Shown: positions 31,834-40,642 of the stretch, piece after piece | Position numbering within the stretch: position 1 is the first letter of the stretch | Layout: the number at the start of each line of letters is the position of its first letter | Source of the DNA: JAJFIE01 sp964344255 | GTDB lineage: Bacteria; Pseudomonadota; Alphaproteobacteria; Rhodospirillales; Casp-alpha2 | Length of the DNA stretch: 64,000 nucleotides | Assembly: GCA_964344255.1 (NCBI GenBank) | Contig: CAYFMQ010000003.1 | Span: 196,099-260,098, forward strand | Direction: 5' to 3' | Notes under the pieces: generated by a model | The model's input: the letters and a program-made list of their open reading frames with translations, nothing else | What the model was told of the DNA's origin: nothing | Databases searched by the model: none | Made by a program: the position numbers and the translations under genes

Positions 31834-33474
31834 TTGAATATTCAAATCCTCGCGGGTGGGCTTAGAACCTTGGACTTTTCCCTTATTTCAATCGACTACC
31901 GCGATCCGGCTTGGATTGCCGTCGCCTTCCTGTTCGGGTTGCTGGTCCGTCAGATCAACCTGCCGCCAATGATCGGCTTTCTGATGGCCGGGTTCGTCCT
32001 GCATTTGCTGGGGGCGGAAAACGATCCGTTCCTGCTGGCGGTCGCCGACATGGGCGTAACGCTGTTGCTGTTCACCATAGGCCTGAAATTGAGAATCAAC
32101 ACGCTGGTTCGATCCGAAATCTGGGCCACAACGTGCCTGCATATGATCGTTACGATCGGGCTTACCTTCGCCACGGTCATGATGCTCGGCTGGGCTGGTG
32201 TCCTGCTGTTCAGTGATCTGGATTATTCAAGCGCCCTGATCGTCGCTTTTGCCCTGTCATTTTCCAGCACGGTCTTTGCCGTCAAAACCCTTGAGGATCG
32301 CGGTTCCATGATGTCGCGCTATGGTCAGGTTGCGATCGGCATCCTCGTCATGCAGGATATTGCCGCCGTGGTGTTCCTGGCCGTATCGGCAGGCAAGCTG
32401 CCATCCCTGTGGGCCATTGGACTTTTCGCGCTTATCCCCGCGCGGCATTTGCTTGGATATATGATGCACCTTAGCGGGCACAGGGAGCTGCTGGCGGTAT
32501 TCGGATTCAGCATTGCGCTGGGCGGGGCCGCCCTGTTCGAGCTGGTGGGCATGAAAGGCGACCTGGGCGCGCTGGTCGTTGGCGTGTTGCTGGCGCATCA
32601 CGAAAAGGCCAAGCACCTGTCCAAGATCCTGATGGACTTCAAGGACGTATTCCTGGTGTGCTTTTTCCTTACCATTGGGCTCACCGGACTTCCGACATGG
32701 GATACGGCGGCGACGGCGGTGATCTTGCTGGTGCTGGTGCCGCTTAAAACGCTGTTTTTCGTCTTTTTGCTGGCGCGTTTTCGCATGCGCGCAAGGGGCG
32801 CGACTTTTGGTGGTTTGGTGCTCGGCAACTATTCCGAATTCGGCCTGATCGTCGTCGTCGTCGCCATCGGCGCCGGATGGCTTACGCCGGACTGGCTGAC
32901 GGTGGTCGCCCTGTCGTTGTCGGCGTCCCTGATACTTTCGTCCTTTATCAACGTCTACGCCAATTCGGTATACAGCCTCTTACATAACATGTTGACTCGC
33001 TTTGAGCGCTCTCAACGTCTTGCCGGCGACGAGGACATCGACATCGGGGGGCATCGTATCCTGATTTTCGGCATGGGGCGTGTCGGGCGCGCCGCGTATG
33101 ATGAAATGCGAACCCACGCGGAAGAAATGATAATCGGTATTGATCTGGATGAATCCCAGGTTCAGCGTAACTGCGAGGACGGACGCAATGTCGTCCTGGG
33201 CGATGCAACGAACCCTGAGTTCTGGTCACGCCTTGTTACACCGCATCAGGAAATCGAAATCATCCTGCTCGCCATGCCGCATCACAACGCCAATCTGGAA
33301 GCGGCCCAGCGCATGCGCGAACGTGGATACCGGGGCCCTATCGTCGCCACGGCGCTATTCCCGGGTCAGGAAGAGGAGCTCCGCGAAAACGGCATCGACG
33401 AAGTCTTCAACATCTATGCCGAAGCAGGAAGCGGCGCTGCGACCCATATGCACGAGCTGTTGAGCGGCAAGTAA
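31834..33474 (+). CDS. CPA2-family cation:proton antiporter with RCK domain (KefB-like)
   Basis: This protein of up to 546 residues has some twelve helices beginning IAVAFLFGLLVRQINLPPMI, with GFLMAGFVLHLLGAENDPFL, the exchanger core FALSFSSTVFAVKTLEDRGS and YGQVAIGILVMQDIAAVVFL. A TrkA-N/RCK NAD-binding domain follows near residues 405-520, with ILIFGMGRVGRAAYDEMRTH and VVLGDATNPEFW. This matches the Kef-type K+/H+ antiporters. A C-terminal TrkA-C domain is absent. The start is uncertain: TTG 31834 or TTG 31870, neither with a clear ribosome site. It probably controls cytoplasmic pH or potassium under electrophile or osmotic stress. Confidence 0.9.
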   Translation: MNIQILAGGLRTLDFSLISIDYRDPAWIAVAFLFGLLVRQINLPPMIGFLMAGFVLHLLGAENDPFLLAVADMGVTLLLFTIGLKLRINTLVRSEIWATTCLHMIVTIGLTFATVMMLGWAGVLLFSDLDYSSALIVAFALSFSSTVFAVKTLEDRGSMMSRYGQVAIGILVMQDIAAVVFLAVSAGKLPSLWAIGLFALIPARHLLGYMMHLSGHRELLAVFGFSIALGGAALFELVGMKGDLGALVVGVLLAHHEKAKHLSKILMDFKDVFLVCFFLTIGLTGLPTWDTAATAVILLVLVPLKTLFFVFLLARFRMRARGATFGGLVLGNYSEFGLIVVVVAIGAGWLTPDWLTVVALSLSASLILSSFINVYANSVYSLLHNMLTRFERSQRLAGDEDIDIGGHRILIFGMGRVGRAAYDEMRTHAEEMIIGIDLDESQVQRNCEDGRNVVLGDATNPEFWSRLVTPHQEIEIILLAMPHHNANLEAAQRMRERGYRGPIVATALFPGQEEELRENGIDEVFNIYAEAGSGAATHMHELLSGK

Positions 33475-33573
33475 AGAGAACTGATCTATCGCAAGCCACG
33501 ACGGATCATTTAGGCAAGATCAAAGACCGTCAGGAACCTGCCTTAATCGCTATGATGATCCGGCGAATATTGG

Positions 33574-33690
33574 TCAGATGAAGATGTTCAATAACGCCAA
33601 GACAAGCAAGGTAAGGGCGACCGCAGCAATAGCGCCGCCACCCAGGAGGCCTAAAAGAGATTTCAGCGAAAATGTGCCAGCTTGTTCCAT
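33574..33690 (-). CDS. Membrane micropeptide, 38 aa
   Basis: The frame from ATG 33690 to TGA 33574 has GAGAGG seven bases before the start. The peptide has nine polar residues (MEQAGTFSLK) and then one continuous Leu/Ala/Gly helix (SLLGLLGGGAIAAVALTLLV and on) ending NIFI. This is a typical small single-pass inner-membrane protein, possibly a subunit or regulator of a larger complex. It is surrounded by non-coding DNA and transcribed alone, leftward, toward the convergent antiporter gene. No family was recognised. Confidence 0.6.
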   Translation of the reverse strand: MEQAGTFSLKSLLGLLGGGAIAAVALTLLVLALLNIFI

Positions 33691-33947
33691 ATTATTCCTC
33701 TCCCATAATTACATGAACCAAAAGACTGGTTGCCTCCTTAATCGATAAGTCAGGCAAGGGCAGCATTATAGCCACCCTAAAAACCATATGCAAATTACGG
33801 TTATTGTTTTTCTGGATTCCAGGAAAAAGAAATTCATCACAATTTGGCGCGTATGACTTGATCAAACCCTGTCAAATCTTGACTTAACGGGCTTGGCGGT
33901 GTCCTCTCAGATGCAGTGATTCACCCAAAGAAAGTTTATCGATAACC

Positions 33948-34889
33948 ATGACAATCGCATTTGTATTTCCAGGCCAGGGCTCGCAGGCCGTCGGCATGGG
34001 GCAGGCCTTGGCGGAGGCTTCGGCGGAAGCCCGTTACGTGTTTGAAGAAGTGGACGACGCGCTGGAACAGAATCTCTCAAAGCTGATGTTCGAAGGCCCG
34101 GAAGACGACCTGACGCTCACCGAAAATGCCCAGCCCGCCCTGATGGCGGTCTCCATGGCGGCGCTTCGGGTGCTGGAGAAAGAAGGCGGTGTGACGCTCG
34201 CCGGCAAGGCCAGGTTCGTGGCCGGGCACTCGCTGGGCGAATATTCCGCTCTGGCGGCCGCCGGGACATTTTCTCTCGCCGATACGGCGCGTTTGCTGAA
34301 AACCCGCGGCCGCGCCATGCAGGAAGCGGTTCCTGTCGGCGAAGGCGCGATGGCCGCCGTATTGGGGCTTGATCTCGATGCGACCCGCGCCGTGGCCGAT
34401 GAGGCCTCCGGCGATGGCGTGTGCATGGTCGCCAACGACAATGCGCCGGGGCAGGTGGTGATCAGCGGCGCGAAGGCGGCCGTGGAAAAGGCGGCTGAAA
34501 TCGCCAAGGAAAAGGGCGCGAAGCGAGCCCTGTTGTTGCCGGTCAGCGCGCCGTTCCATTGTTCCATGATGGCCCCTGCCGCCGATGTCATGGCGGAAGC
34601 CTTAGGCAACGTGGAGATGAACAACCCGTCCGTTCCCCTGGTGGCGAACGTCAAGGCGTCATCCGTCGGGGATGCGGCGACGATCCGCGATCTGCTGGTC
34701 GAGCAGGTCACCTCCATGGTGCGTTGGACGGAAAGCGTGGCGTACATGAAGGGCGAAGGGATCGAGACCCTGGTCGAGATCGGCGCCGGCAAGGTGCTGA
34801 GCGGCCTGGCCAAGCGAATCGACCGTGACCTGAATGCCCTGAACGTGGGCTCGCCAGATGACGTGGAAAGCGTCCTGAGTGCTTTATAA
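33948..34889 (+). CDS. fabD: Malonyl-CoA:ACP transacylase
   Basis: This 313-residue enzyme starts MTIAFVFPGQGSQAVGMGQA, with the nucleophile motif GHSLGEYSAL (Ser95), the carboxylate-binding Arg in LLKTRGRAMQEA and the second catalytic residue in VSAPFHCSMM. It moves malonyl from CoA to ACP to supply fatty-acid elongation. It begins the cluster fabD-fabG-acpP-fabF; fabG starts 12 bases after its stop. Confidence 0.98.
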   Translation: MTIAFVFPGQGSQAVGMGQALAEASAEARYVFEEVDDALEQNLSKLMFEGPEDDLTLTENAQPALMAVSMAALRVLEKEGGVTLAGKARFVAGHSLGEYSALAAAGTFSLADTARLLKTRGRAMQEAVPVGEGAMAAVLGLDLDATRAVADEASGDGVCMVANDNAPGQVVISGAKAAVEKAAEIAKEKGAKRALLLPVSAPFHCSMMAPAADVMAEALGNVEMNNPSVPLVANVKASSVGDAATIRDLLVEQVTSMVRWTESVAYMKGEGIETLVEIGAGKVLSGLAKRIDRDLNALNVGSPDDVESVLSAL

Positions 34890-34901
34890 GGAGAATTTCA
34901 T

Positions 34902-35639
34902 ATGTTTGACCTGAGCGGCAAGAACGCCATCGTCACAGGGGCATCCGGCGGCATCGGCGGCGCCATTGCGCGGGACCTTCACGCGGCCGGCGCAACGGTG
35001 GCCCTGTCCGGCACACGCGAGGATGCCCTGAATGCATTGGCTTCAGAACTGGGCGAGCGTTGTCATGTCACCCCCTGCGACCTGAGCGATCCGGCAGGTC
35101 CGGATGCCCTGGTGGCGGCGGCCACGGATAAGATGGGCAGCGTCGATATTCTGGTGAACAATGCGGGTCTGACCCGCGATACGCTGGCCATGCGCATGAA
35201 GGACGAGGACTGGCAGACCGTCATCGACGTCAACCTGACCAGCGCCTTCCGTCTCTCCCGCGCCTGCCTCAAGGGCATGATGAAGCAACGCTGGGGTCGT
35301 ATTATCAGCATATCCTCCGTCGTCGGCGCCACCGGCAACGCAGGCCAGATCAATTACGCCGCTTCCAAGGCCGGCATGGTCGGCATGTCGAAATCCCTGG
35401 CGCAAGAAGTTGCGTCACGGGGGATTACGGTGAACTGTGTCGCGCCCGGGTTCATCGTCACGGCGATGACCGATTCGCTGACCGACGATATCAAGGAGAA
35501 CCTGCTGAAGGGAATCCCCGCCGGACGGCTGGGCGAGGTCGGCGATATTTCCGCCAGCGTGGTCTACCTGGCCAGCGAAGAGGCCGGATACATGACCGGC
35601 CAGACCCTGCATATAAACGGTGGAATGGCGATGATTTGA
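34902..35639 (+). CDS. fabG: 3-oxoacyl-ACP reductase
   Basis: This 245-residue SDR has TGASGGIGGAIARDL for NADPH, VDILVNNAGLTRDTLAMRMK, the catalytic serine in IISISSVVGATGNAGQINYA with ASK completing Y-x3-K, and the FabG ending ASEEAGYMTGQTLHINGGMA. It catalyses the first reduction of each elongation cycle. AAGGAG lies in front of the ATG. It is co-transcribed with fabD. A palindromic element follows 23 bases after the stop. Confidence 0.98.
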   Translation: MFDLSGKNAIVTGASGGIGGAIARDLHAAGATVALSGTREDALNALASELGERCHVTPCDLSDPAGPDALVAAATDKMGSVDILVNNAGLTRDTLAMRMKDEDWQTVIDVNLTSAFRLSRACLKGMMKQRWGRIISISSVVGATGNAGQINYAASKAGMVGMSKSLAQEVASRGITVNCVAPGFIVTAMTDSLTDDIKENLLKGIPAGRLGEVGDISASVVYLASEEAGYMTGQTLHINGGMAMI

Positions 35640-35662
35640 GGGGCTGGACGCCTTACGGGCTA

Positions 35663-35721
35663 GATCGGATCACGTTTAGATGGAAACGCCTCGCGTTTCA
35701 TCGAAAGGTGTGAATCCGATC
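35663..35721. repeat. Long imperfect palindrome after fabG (REP/intergenic element candidate)
   Basis: An outer arm GATCGGATCAC (35663-35673) pairs with GTGTGAATCCGATC (35708-35721). An inner arm GATGGAAACGC (79-89) pairs with GCGTTTCATC (93-102 in the same hundred) around a 3-base loop, with one bulged G. The compact two-part hairpin without a T tract resembles palindromic intergenic repeats of Alphaproteobacteria. It may also act as the transcript end of fabDG. Confidence 0.6.
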
Positions 35722-36018
35722 GATTCGTATAACAAAGAGCAGAGGAACATGTTTCATTGGATCACAAAGTGATACCAAGAAAACATGACCTGCTCTTGGC
35801 TTGTGACACAGAGGGTTGCACTCCTATAAGAAAACATGATAACCCCCTGCACCAACGGCATGGCGGGCGGCCCTGAAAAGGGGTTGCATCGCTGGTAAAC
35901 CCTAAAAAAGTGTGTTACCAAAACGACACATTTGTTCAGGGAAAACCGGCGGTAATTCCGGGCCGGAACAAAAATTTTAGTCTTAAATGTAAACCTATTG
36001 ATCGTGGGGATTTTGAGT
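35722..36018. other. acpP upstream region
   Basis: Nearly 300 bases without a gene. ATCAC-AAA-GTGAT forms a short dyad near 35761-35773, and AAGAAAACATGA occurs twice (about 35778 and 35831). The region probably contains the strong acpP promoter; no certain hexamers were fixed. Confidence 0.5.
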
Positions 36019-36252
36019 ATGAGTGACGTCGCCGAACGCGTGAAAAAGATCGTTCTGGAGCATCTTGGTGTAGACGAAGCCAAAGTCGTGGAAAATGCGA
36101 GCTTTATTGACGATCTGGGCGCGGACAGCCTGGATACCGTTGAGTTGGTCATGGCTTTTGAAGAGGAATTCGGTTGCGAAATCCCTGATGATGCCGCTGA
36201 GAAAATTCTCACCATCAAAGATGCTATCGATTTCATCGAATCAGCATCCTGA
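36019..36252 (+). CDS. acpP: Acyl carrier protein
   Basis: This 77-residue acidic protein has the phosphopantetheine site at Ser37 within FIDDLGADSLDTVELVMAFE and the usual ACP helices (start MSDVAERVKKIVLEHLGVDE). It carries growing acyl chains in type II fatty-acid synthesis. ATG 36019 gives the standard ACP length; in-frame starts from 35998 would add an unusual leader. It lies 110 bases before fabF on the same strand. Confidence 0.98.
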   Translation: MSDVAERVKKIVLEHLGVDEAKVVENASFIDDLGADSLDTVELVMAFEEEFGCEIPDDAAEKILTIKDAIDFIESAS

Positions 36253-36362
36253 TTTGAACAGACATTTTATCCCTGGGCGTCTCCTGCCCGGCTTAATCTG
36301 TGTAAATTCCCTGATGTTTTCCAGGAAACATCAGGCAGCTTCTGGTGTTTGTGGTTGATGTT

Positions 36363-37622
36363 ATGAGACGTGTCGTCGTTACCGGACTTGGAATGGTCAA
36401 TGCGCTTGGATGCGGTATCGAGGATAACTGGCGCCGTATCCTGAACAGCGAATCCGGTATTACCAATATCGAGAGATTTGATGTTTCCGATCTGCCGGCG
36501 AAAATCGCCGGGCAGATCCTCACCGATGGCGGCGAACGCGCGTTCAATGCCGAGGACTTCGTGTCGACGAAAGACCAGCGCCGCATGGATGACTTCATCA
36601 TCTATGGCATCGCCGCCGCACAGCAGGCCATCGACGATTCCGGCTGGGTAGCCGAGACCGACGAGCAGAAGTGGCGGACCGGCGTTCTCATCGGTTCCGG
36701 CATCGGCGGACTGCCGGAAATCTCCAAGGGCACCATGACCGTCGAAAGCGGCAATGTACGCCGCTTGAGCCCGTTCTTTATTCCGGCAAGCCTGATCAAT
36801 CTCGTTTCCGGTCATGTTTCCATCCGGGGCGGCTTCAAGGGGCCGAATCATTCGGTGGTGACGGCCTGTTCAACCGGCGCGCACGCCATTGGCGACGCGG
36901 CGCGCATCATCATGTGGGAAGATGCCGACGTGATGGTCGCCGGCGGCGCGGAAGCCGCTATCTGCCGTGTCGGCGTTGCCGGTTTCGCCCAGGCCCGGGC
37001 GCTTTCGACGAACTTCAACGATACGCCGGAAAAGGCATCCCGCCCCTGGGATGTGGACCGTGACGGTTTCGTCATGGGCGAGGGTGCAGGCGTTGTGGTT
37101 CTCGAAGAACTCGAGCACGCCAAGAAGCGCGGCGCCAAGATTTACGCCGAAGTGATCGGCTACGGCATGTCCGGTGACGCCCACCACATTACGGCCCCGG
37201 CGGAAGACGGCGACGGCGCTTACCGCTGCATGATGGCGGCCATGAAACGGGCCGGCCTCAATCCTGAGGACATCGACTACATCAATGCGCACGGCACCTC
37301 GACGCCGTTGGGTGACGAGATCGAGCTGAATGCGGTGAAGCGCGCCTTTGGTAATGCCGCCAACGACCTCTACATGTCGTCGACCAAATCAGCCGTTGGA
37401 CACTTGCTCGGCGCTGCCGGGGCGGTCGAGGCGATCTATTCCATCCTGGCCATGCGCGATGGCGTCGCCCCGCCGACGCTTAACCTCGATAATCCGTCGG
37501 AAGGCTGCGATCTGGAACTGGTTCCCCACACGCCGAAAGAGCGTAAGATTCGGGCGGCGTTGTCGAACTCCTTCGGGTTTGGCGGAACGAACGCTTCTCT
37601 CGTCTTCAAGGCGCCGGACTGA
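36363..37622 (+). CDS. fabF: 3-oxoacyl-ACP synthase II
   Basis: This 419-residue condensing enzyme has the Cys-His-His triad: Cys169 in VVTACSTGAHAIGDAA, His in NAHGTSTPLGD (about 309) and His in KSAVGHLLGAAGA (about 345). It also has the C-terminal glycine-rich SNSFGFGGTNASLVF. It extends acyl-ACP with malonyl-ACP and controls unsaturated chain length. ATG 36363 is used; an upstream GTG at 36345 would add six atypical residues. A hairpin at 37630-37660 separates it from mltG. Confidence 0.98.
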   Translation: MRRVVVTGLGMVNALGCGIEDNWRRILNSESGITNIERFDVSDLPAKIAGQILTDGGERAFNAEDFVSTKDQRRMDDFIIYGIAAAQQAIDDSGWVAETDEQKWRTGVLIGSGIGGLPEISKGTMTVESGNVRRLSPFFIPASLINLVSGHVSIRGGFKGPNHSVVTACSTGAHAIGDAARIIMWEDADVMVAGGAEAAICRVGVAGFAQARALSTNFNDTPEKASRPWDVDRDGFVMGEGAGVVVLEELEHAKKRGAKIYAEVIGYGMSGDAHHITAPAEDGDGAYRCMMAAMKRAGLNPEDIDYINAHGTSTPLGDEIELNAVKRAFGNAANDLYMSSTKSAVGHLLGAAGAVEAIYSILAMRDGVAPPTLNLDNPSEGCDLELVPHTPKERKIRAALSNSFGFGGTNASLVFKAPD

Positions 37623-37629
37623 TAGACTT

Positions 37630-37660
37630 GCCCTGACAAATCAGAAACGTCATTCAGGGC
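37630..37660 (+). terminator. Hairpin between fabF and mltG
   Basis: GCCCTGA (37630-37636) pairs with TCAGGGC (37654-37660) over a 17-base loop, eight bases after the fabF stop. No T run follows, so partial termination or mRNA processing is more likely than full termination. Confidence 0.4.
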
Positions 37661-37669
37661 GAACACCAG

Positions 37670-38725
37670 ATGCGGGGCAGGCTACTTCTTAAAATCACGA
37701 TCATTCTTGTCCTCTTGGGCTCGCTTTCTCTTGGCGGTCTGGCGGCGTGGGTTTATGGCGCGTTTACCCGTCCTGGGCCTCTCGAAAATGAAATTGCTGT
37801 GGTGATACCGCCGGGAAGCGGCGTCAAGGCCATCGCCAGCATCCTGGTCAATAATGGCGTAATCGACAACGCCCACGTGTTTGAAATCGGAACACGCGTC
37901 ATGGATGATGCCGCTCGTCTCAGGGCCGGTGAGTTCCTGTTCACACCCGCCATCAGCGCCCGGGGAGCCGCCGATATCCTTAAATCCGGCAAAACGGTGC
38001 AGCGACGCCTGACCGTTGCGGAGGGGCTGTCGTCTTCCCAGGTAGTCGCCCAGCTTAACGCCACAGACGGCCTGGACGGCCATGTCATGGTGATCCCCCC
38101 CGAGGGTTCCCTGCTGCCGGAAACCTATTATTTCTCCTACGGCGACAGCCGCGCGAACATCATCGAGCGCATGAAAGGTGACATGCAGGCAGTGATTGGC
38201 GATTTATGGGCCGGGCGGCAGGAAGGTTTGCCGTTGAACTCACCCGAAGAGGCGGTCATCCTGGCCTCCATCGTCGAGAAGGAAACTGGCGTCCCTGAGG
38301 AAAGGCCCAGGGTTGCCTCTGTCTTTATCAACCGATTGCGTAAGGGTATGCGCCTGCAATCGGACCCGACCGTGGTCTACGGCCTGACGGAAAACGGCGA
38401 GCCATTGGGGCGTCCCTTGAGCAAGGCGGACCTGAAGCAGCCGACGGCCTACAACACCTACGTGATTGACGGCGACATCCGCGCCCGCGACCTGCGCCGG
38501 GACGATCCCTACAACACCTACCGCCGCCACGGCCTGCCGCCGGGGCCCATCGCCAACCCGGGACTCGATGCCATAAAGGCCGTCATGCACCCCATGACAA
38601 CGTCGGATCTGTATTTTGTCGCCGATGGCACGGGTGGCCATGCCTTCGCCACCACGCTGGACGAGCACAACCGCAACGTCAGACGATGGCGCAAGCTGCA
38701 GGCGGAACAGAACAGCGGGTCGTGA
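37670..38725 (+). CDS. mltG: Endolytic murein transglycosylase MltG
   Basis: This 351-residue protein has one N-terminal membrane helix (IILVLLGSLSLGGLAAWVYG), then the LysM-like and YceG domains: VVIPPGSGVKAIASILVNNG, the catalytic glutamate region VILASIVEKETGVPEERPRV, and ASVFINRLRKGMRLQSDPTV with VYGL. It cleaves nascent glycan strands at the inner membrane and sets their length. Placement after fabF (in some genomes after pabC) is classical. It ends RRWRKLQAEQNSGS with no extra domain. Confidence 0.97.
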   Translation: MRGRLLLKITIILVLLGSLSLGGLAAWVYGAFTRPGPLENEIAVVIPPGSGVKAIASILVNNGVIDNAHVFEIGTRVMDDAARLRAGEFLFTPAISARGAADILKSGKTVQRRLTVAEGLSSSQVVAQLNATDGLDGHVMVIPPEGSLLPETYYFSYGDSRANIIERMKGDMQAVIGDLWAGRQEGLPLNSPEEAVILASIVEKETGVPEERPRVASVFINRLRKGMRLQSDPTVVYGLTENGEPLGRPLSKADLKQPTAYNTYVIDGDIRARDLRRDDPYNTYRRHGLPPGPIANPGLDAIKAVMHPMTTSDLYFVADGTGGHAFATTLDEHNRNVRRWRKLQAEQNSGS

Positions 38726-38738
38726 GTGGGCTCTCTTA

Positions 38739-39680
38739 TCAGGTTTCCTTGAACTTCTGATAGGCCAGCGCGGCCAGGGCAAGATCGCCAAGGGCGTGGC
38801 CGCGGAAGATGAAGGCCGTGCGGTCCGCTTCCTTCACGCGGCCTTTGAAATCCCCCAACACCAGGCCGGACAGGTCGCCGCTGACGTAGGCTGGATCGCA
38901 CAGTTTGTTGGGAAGCGCCGCTTCCTGTTCCAGATCGTCGATGGTGATGCGATCGAGGGCGGCAAAGCTATCGCGGCGCCAGGGGACCCCTAAGTCGGTG
39001 ATGGCGGCAAAACATCCCGGTTTCAGGCCGCCTGCATCGAGAAACGGCTCCGGCCCGCCGGTGAGCGTGATGGACGTGACGGCCAGGTCCACACCCTCGA
39101 TGGCGTCCTGGCCCGATGCGCATTCTTCTGACGTCAGGCCCAGTACATCCGCCAGTTGGCGTAAGCTGTCAATATTGGGCCGGCCACGGCCGAAAACCTT
39201 GATGTGCTTCAGGGGGAACATGTCGTTGAAGGCGTTTAAGTGGCTTTTCGCCTGTACGCCGCAGCCGACAAACCCGACGGAGGCCGCGTCACCGTTCGCC
39301 ATGTGCTTGGCGGCAACGGCGCTCAGCCCCGCCGTACGCACGGCCGTTATCCAGTTACCGTCCAGGATCGCGGCTGGCAGTCCCGTTTCGCTGTCCAGCA
39401 TGGTCACGAGGCCATTGATCTGCGGCAGGCCCTTGTCGGGGTTTTTCGGGTTCAGGACCACGGTTTTCACGGCCAGCAGCGACGGGTCGTCCATGGCCGC
39501 CAATGCCGCCATCATGTAGCGTCCGTCGGGTGGCATGATGACGGCCTTGGGCGCGCTCCAGACCGTTCCCTGTTCGCTTCCTCTGATCAATGTTTCGATG
39601 ATGCCGATGACGTCATCGGTGGTGATGCCAAGACCGGCTAGGGTCTTTTCCGAAAGAAAGGGGATGCTTTCCGTAGCCAT
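38739..39680 (-). CDS. Ornithine cyclodeaminase/mu-crystallin family protein
   Basis: This 313-residue protein has GNWITAVRTAGLSAVAAKHM, a Rossmann motif VGFVGCGVQAKSHLNAFNDM and the segment KVFGRGRPNIDSLRQLADVL, which define the family. Members include ornithine cyclodeaminase, alanine dehydrogenase and ketimine reductases, so the substrate is not fixed. The strand KPGCFAAITDLGVPWRRDSF holds residues near the active site. It stands alone, convergent with mltG. Confidence 0.9.
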   Translation of the reverse strand: MATESIPFLSEKTLAGLGITTDDVIGIIETLIRGSEQGTVWSAPKAVIMPPDGRYMMAALAAMDDPSLLAVKTVVLNPKNPDKGLPQINGLVTMLDSETGLPAAILDGNWITAVRTAGLSAVAAKHMANGDAASVGFVGCGVQAKSHLNAFNDMFPLKHIKVFGRGRPNIDSLRQLADVLGLTSEECASGQDAIEGVDLAVTSITLTGGPEPFLDAGGLKPGCFAAITDLGVPWRRDSFAALDRITIDDLEQEAALPNKLCDPAYVSGDLSGLVLGDFKGRVKEADRTAFIFRGHALGDLALAALAYQKFKET

Positions 39681-39736
39681 GATCAGATTCCCGCGTAAAT
39701 ACGTTGCTTACTTTTACAGGGCAGATAATGCGTTCC

Positions 39737-40519
39737 CTAGTCCTTTTTTGGAAGCCTGGTGAGGAACCAGTCGGCGATGAATGACGGCAGTACCGCCAAA
39801 ACCCAGGCAATGGCGTACATGGCCCAGGGGAAGGCAATACGAGCCTTGTTTGCGGCCAGTCCCAGCCTGATGATGCGGGCGGCCTTTTTCGCCGTCATGA
39901 TCATGGGCATGGGGAAGGCATTCTGGTCCGTGATGCGGCTTACCACGAAACCCGGCATGATGACGTTGATGGCGATGCCTTCTGCCGCCATCAGGGGGCG
40001 CAAAGCCTCGCCATAGGCGCGGACGGCCACCTTGCTGGTGGAATAGGCGGGGGCGGAAGGCAGGCCGCGAAGCCCGGCAAGGGAACTCATGAGGGCGATC
40101 TGGCCATGACCCCGCGTTTTCATGCATTCAAGCGCCGGCAAGACCGTGTTGAAAACGCCATGGACATTGACGGCGAAAATCTCCTCTTCAATGGAAAGGG
40201 AACCGGTATCATCGGCCCGTTTCATGCCGCCGGAGATACCGGCATTGGCGATGACAAGATCGAGAGGCCTCTGGCCGTTGCATTCCCGTATCCAGCGCTG
40301 CATGTCTTCTGTGTTGCTGACATCAATGGTTTGCGCCAGAACCGTGGCGCCCTTGTCCCGGCAAGCGGCGGCAACGCTTTCGAGACGCTCGCCGTTCCTG
40401 CCGCTGAGAAAAAGCGCAATACCCGGCCCGGAATAGTGTTCCGCCAGCGCCTCGCCGATACCGCTGGAGGCGCCTGTAATCAGAATGGAAGCCGGTTCTT
40501 GAAGGACGGGTTTTTTCAT
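39737..40519 (-). CDS. SDR with C-terminal membrane segment
   Basis: This 260-residue short-chain dehydrogenase has ILITGASSGIGEALAEHYSG, LVIANAGISGG, IALMSSLAGLRGLPSAPAYS with TSK giving Y-x3-K, and VIMPGFVVSRITDQNAFPMP. The last 30 residues contain a hydrophobic helix (MYAIAWVLAVLPSFIADWFL), so the enzyme is probably attached to the membrane, as in SDRs acting on lipids or quinones. The substrate is unknown. It is transcribed away from yicC; the two share the 123-base region in between. Confidence 0.9.
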   Translation of the reverse strand: MKKPVLQEPASILITGASSGIGEALAEHYSGPGIALFLSGRNGERLESVAAACRDKGATVLAQTIDVSNTEDMQRWIRECNGQRPLDLVIANAGISGGMKRADDTGSLSIEEEIFAVNVHGVFNTVLPALECMKTRGHGQIALMSSLAGLRGLPSAPAYSTSKVAVRAYGEALRPLMAAEGIAINVIMPGFVVSRITDQNAFPMPMIMTAKKAARIIRLGLAANKARIAFPWAMYAIAWVLAVLPSFIADWFLTRLPKKD

Positions 40520-40642
40520 TTGTGCCTATCGGTTCCTGAATGATGTCCGTTCGTAGCATAAATCGGGATATCCAGCACCCTTGCTCCGGTGATTGCGAAC
40601 TGTATGATGTGCGCAGACAATAACAAGAAAATGGTATGAACG

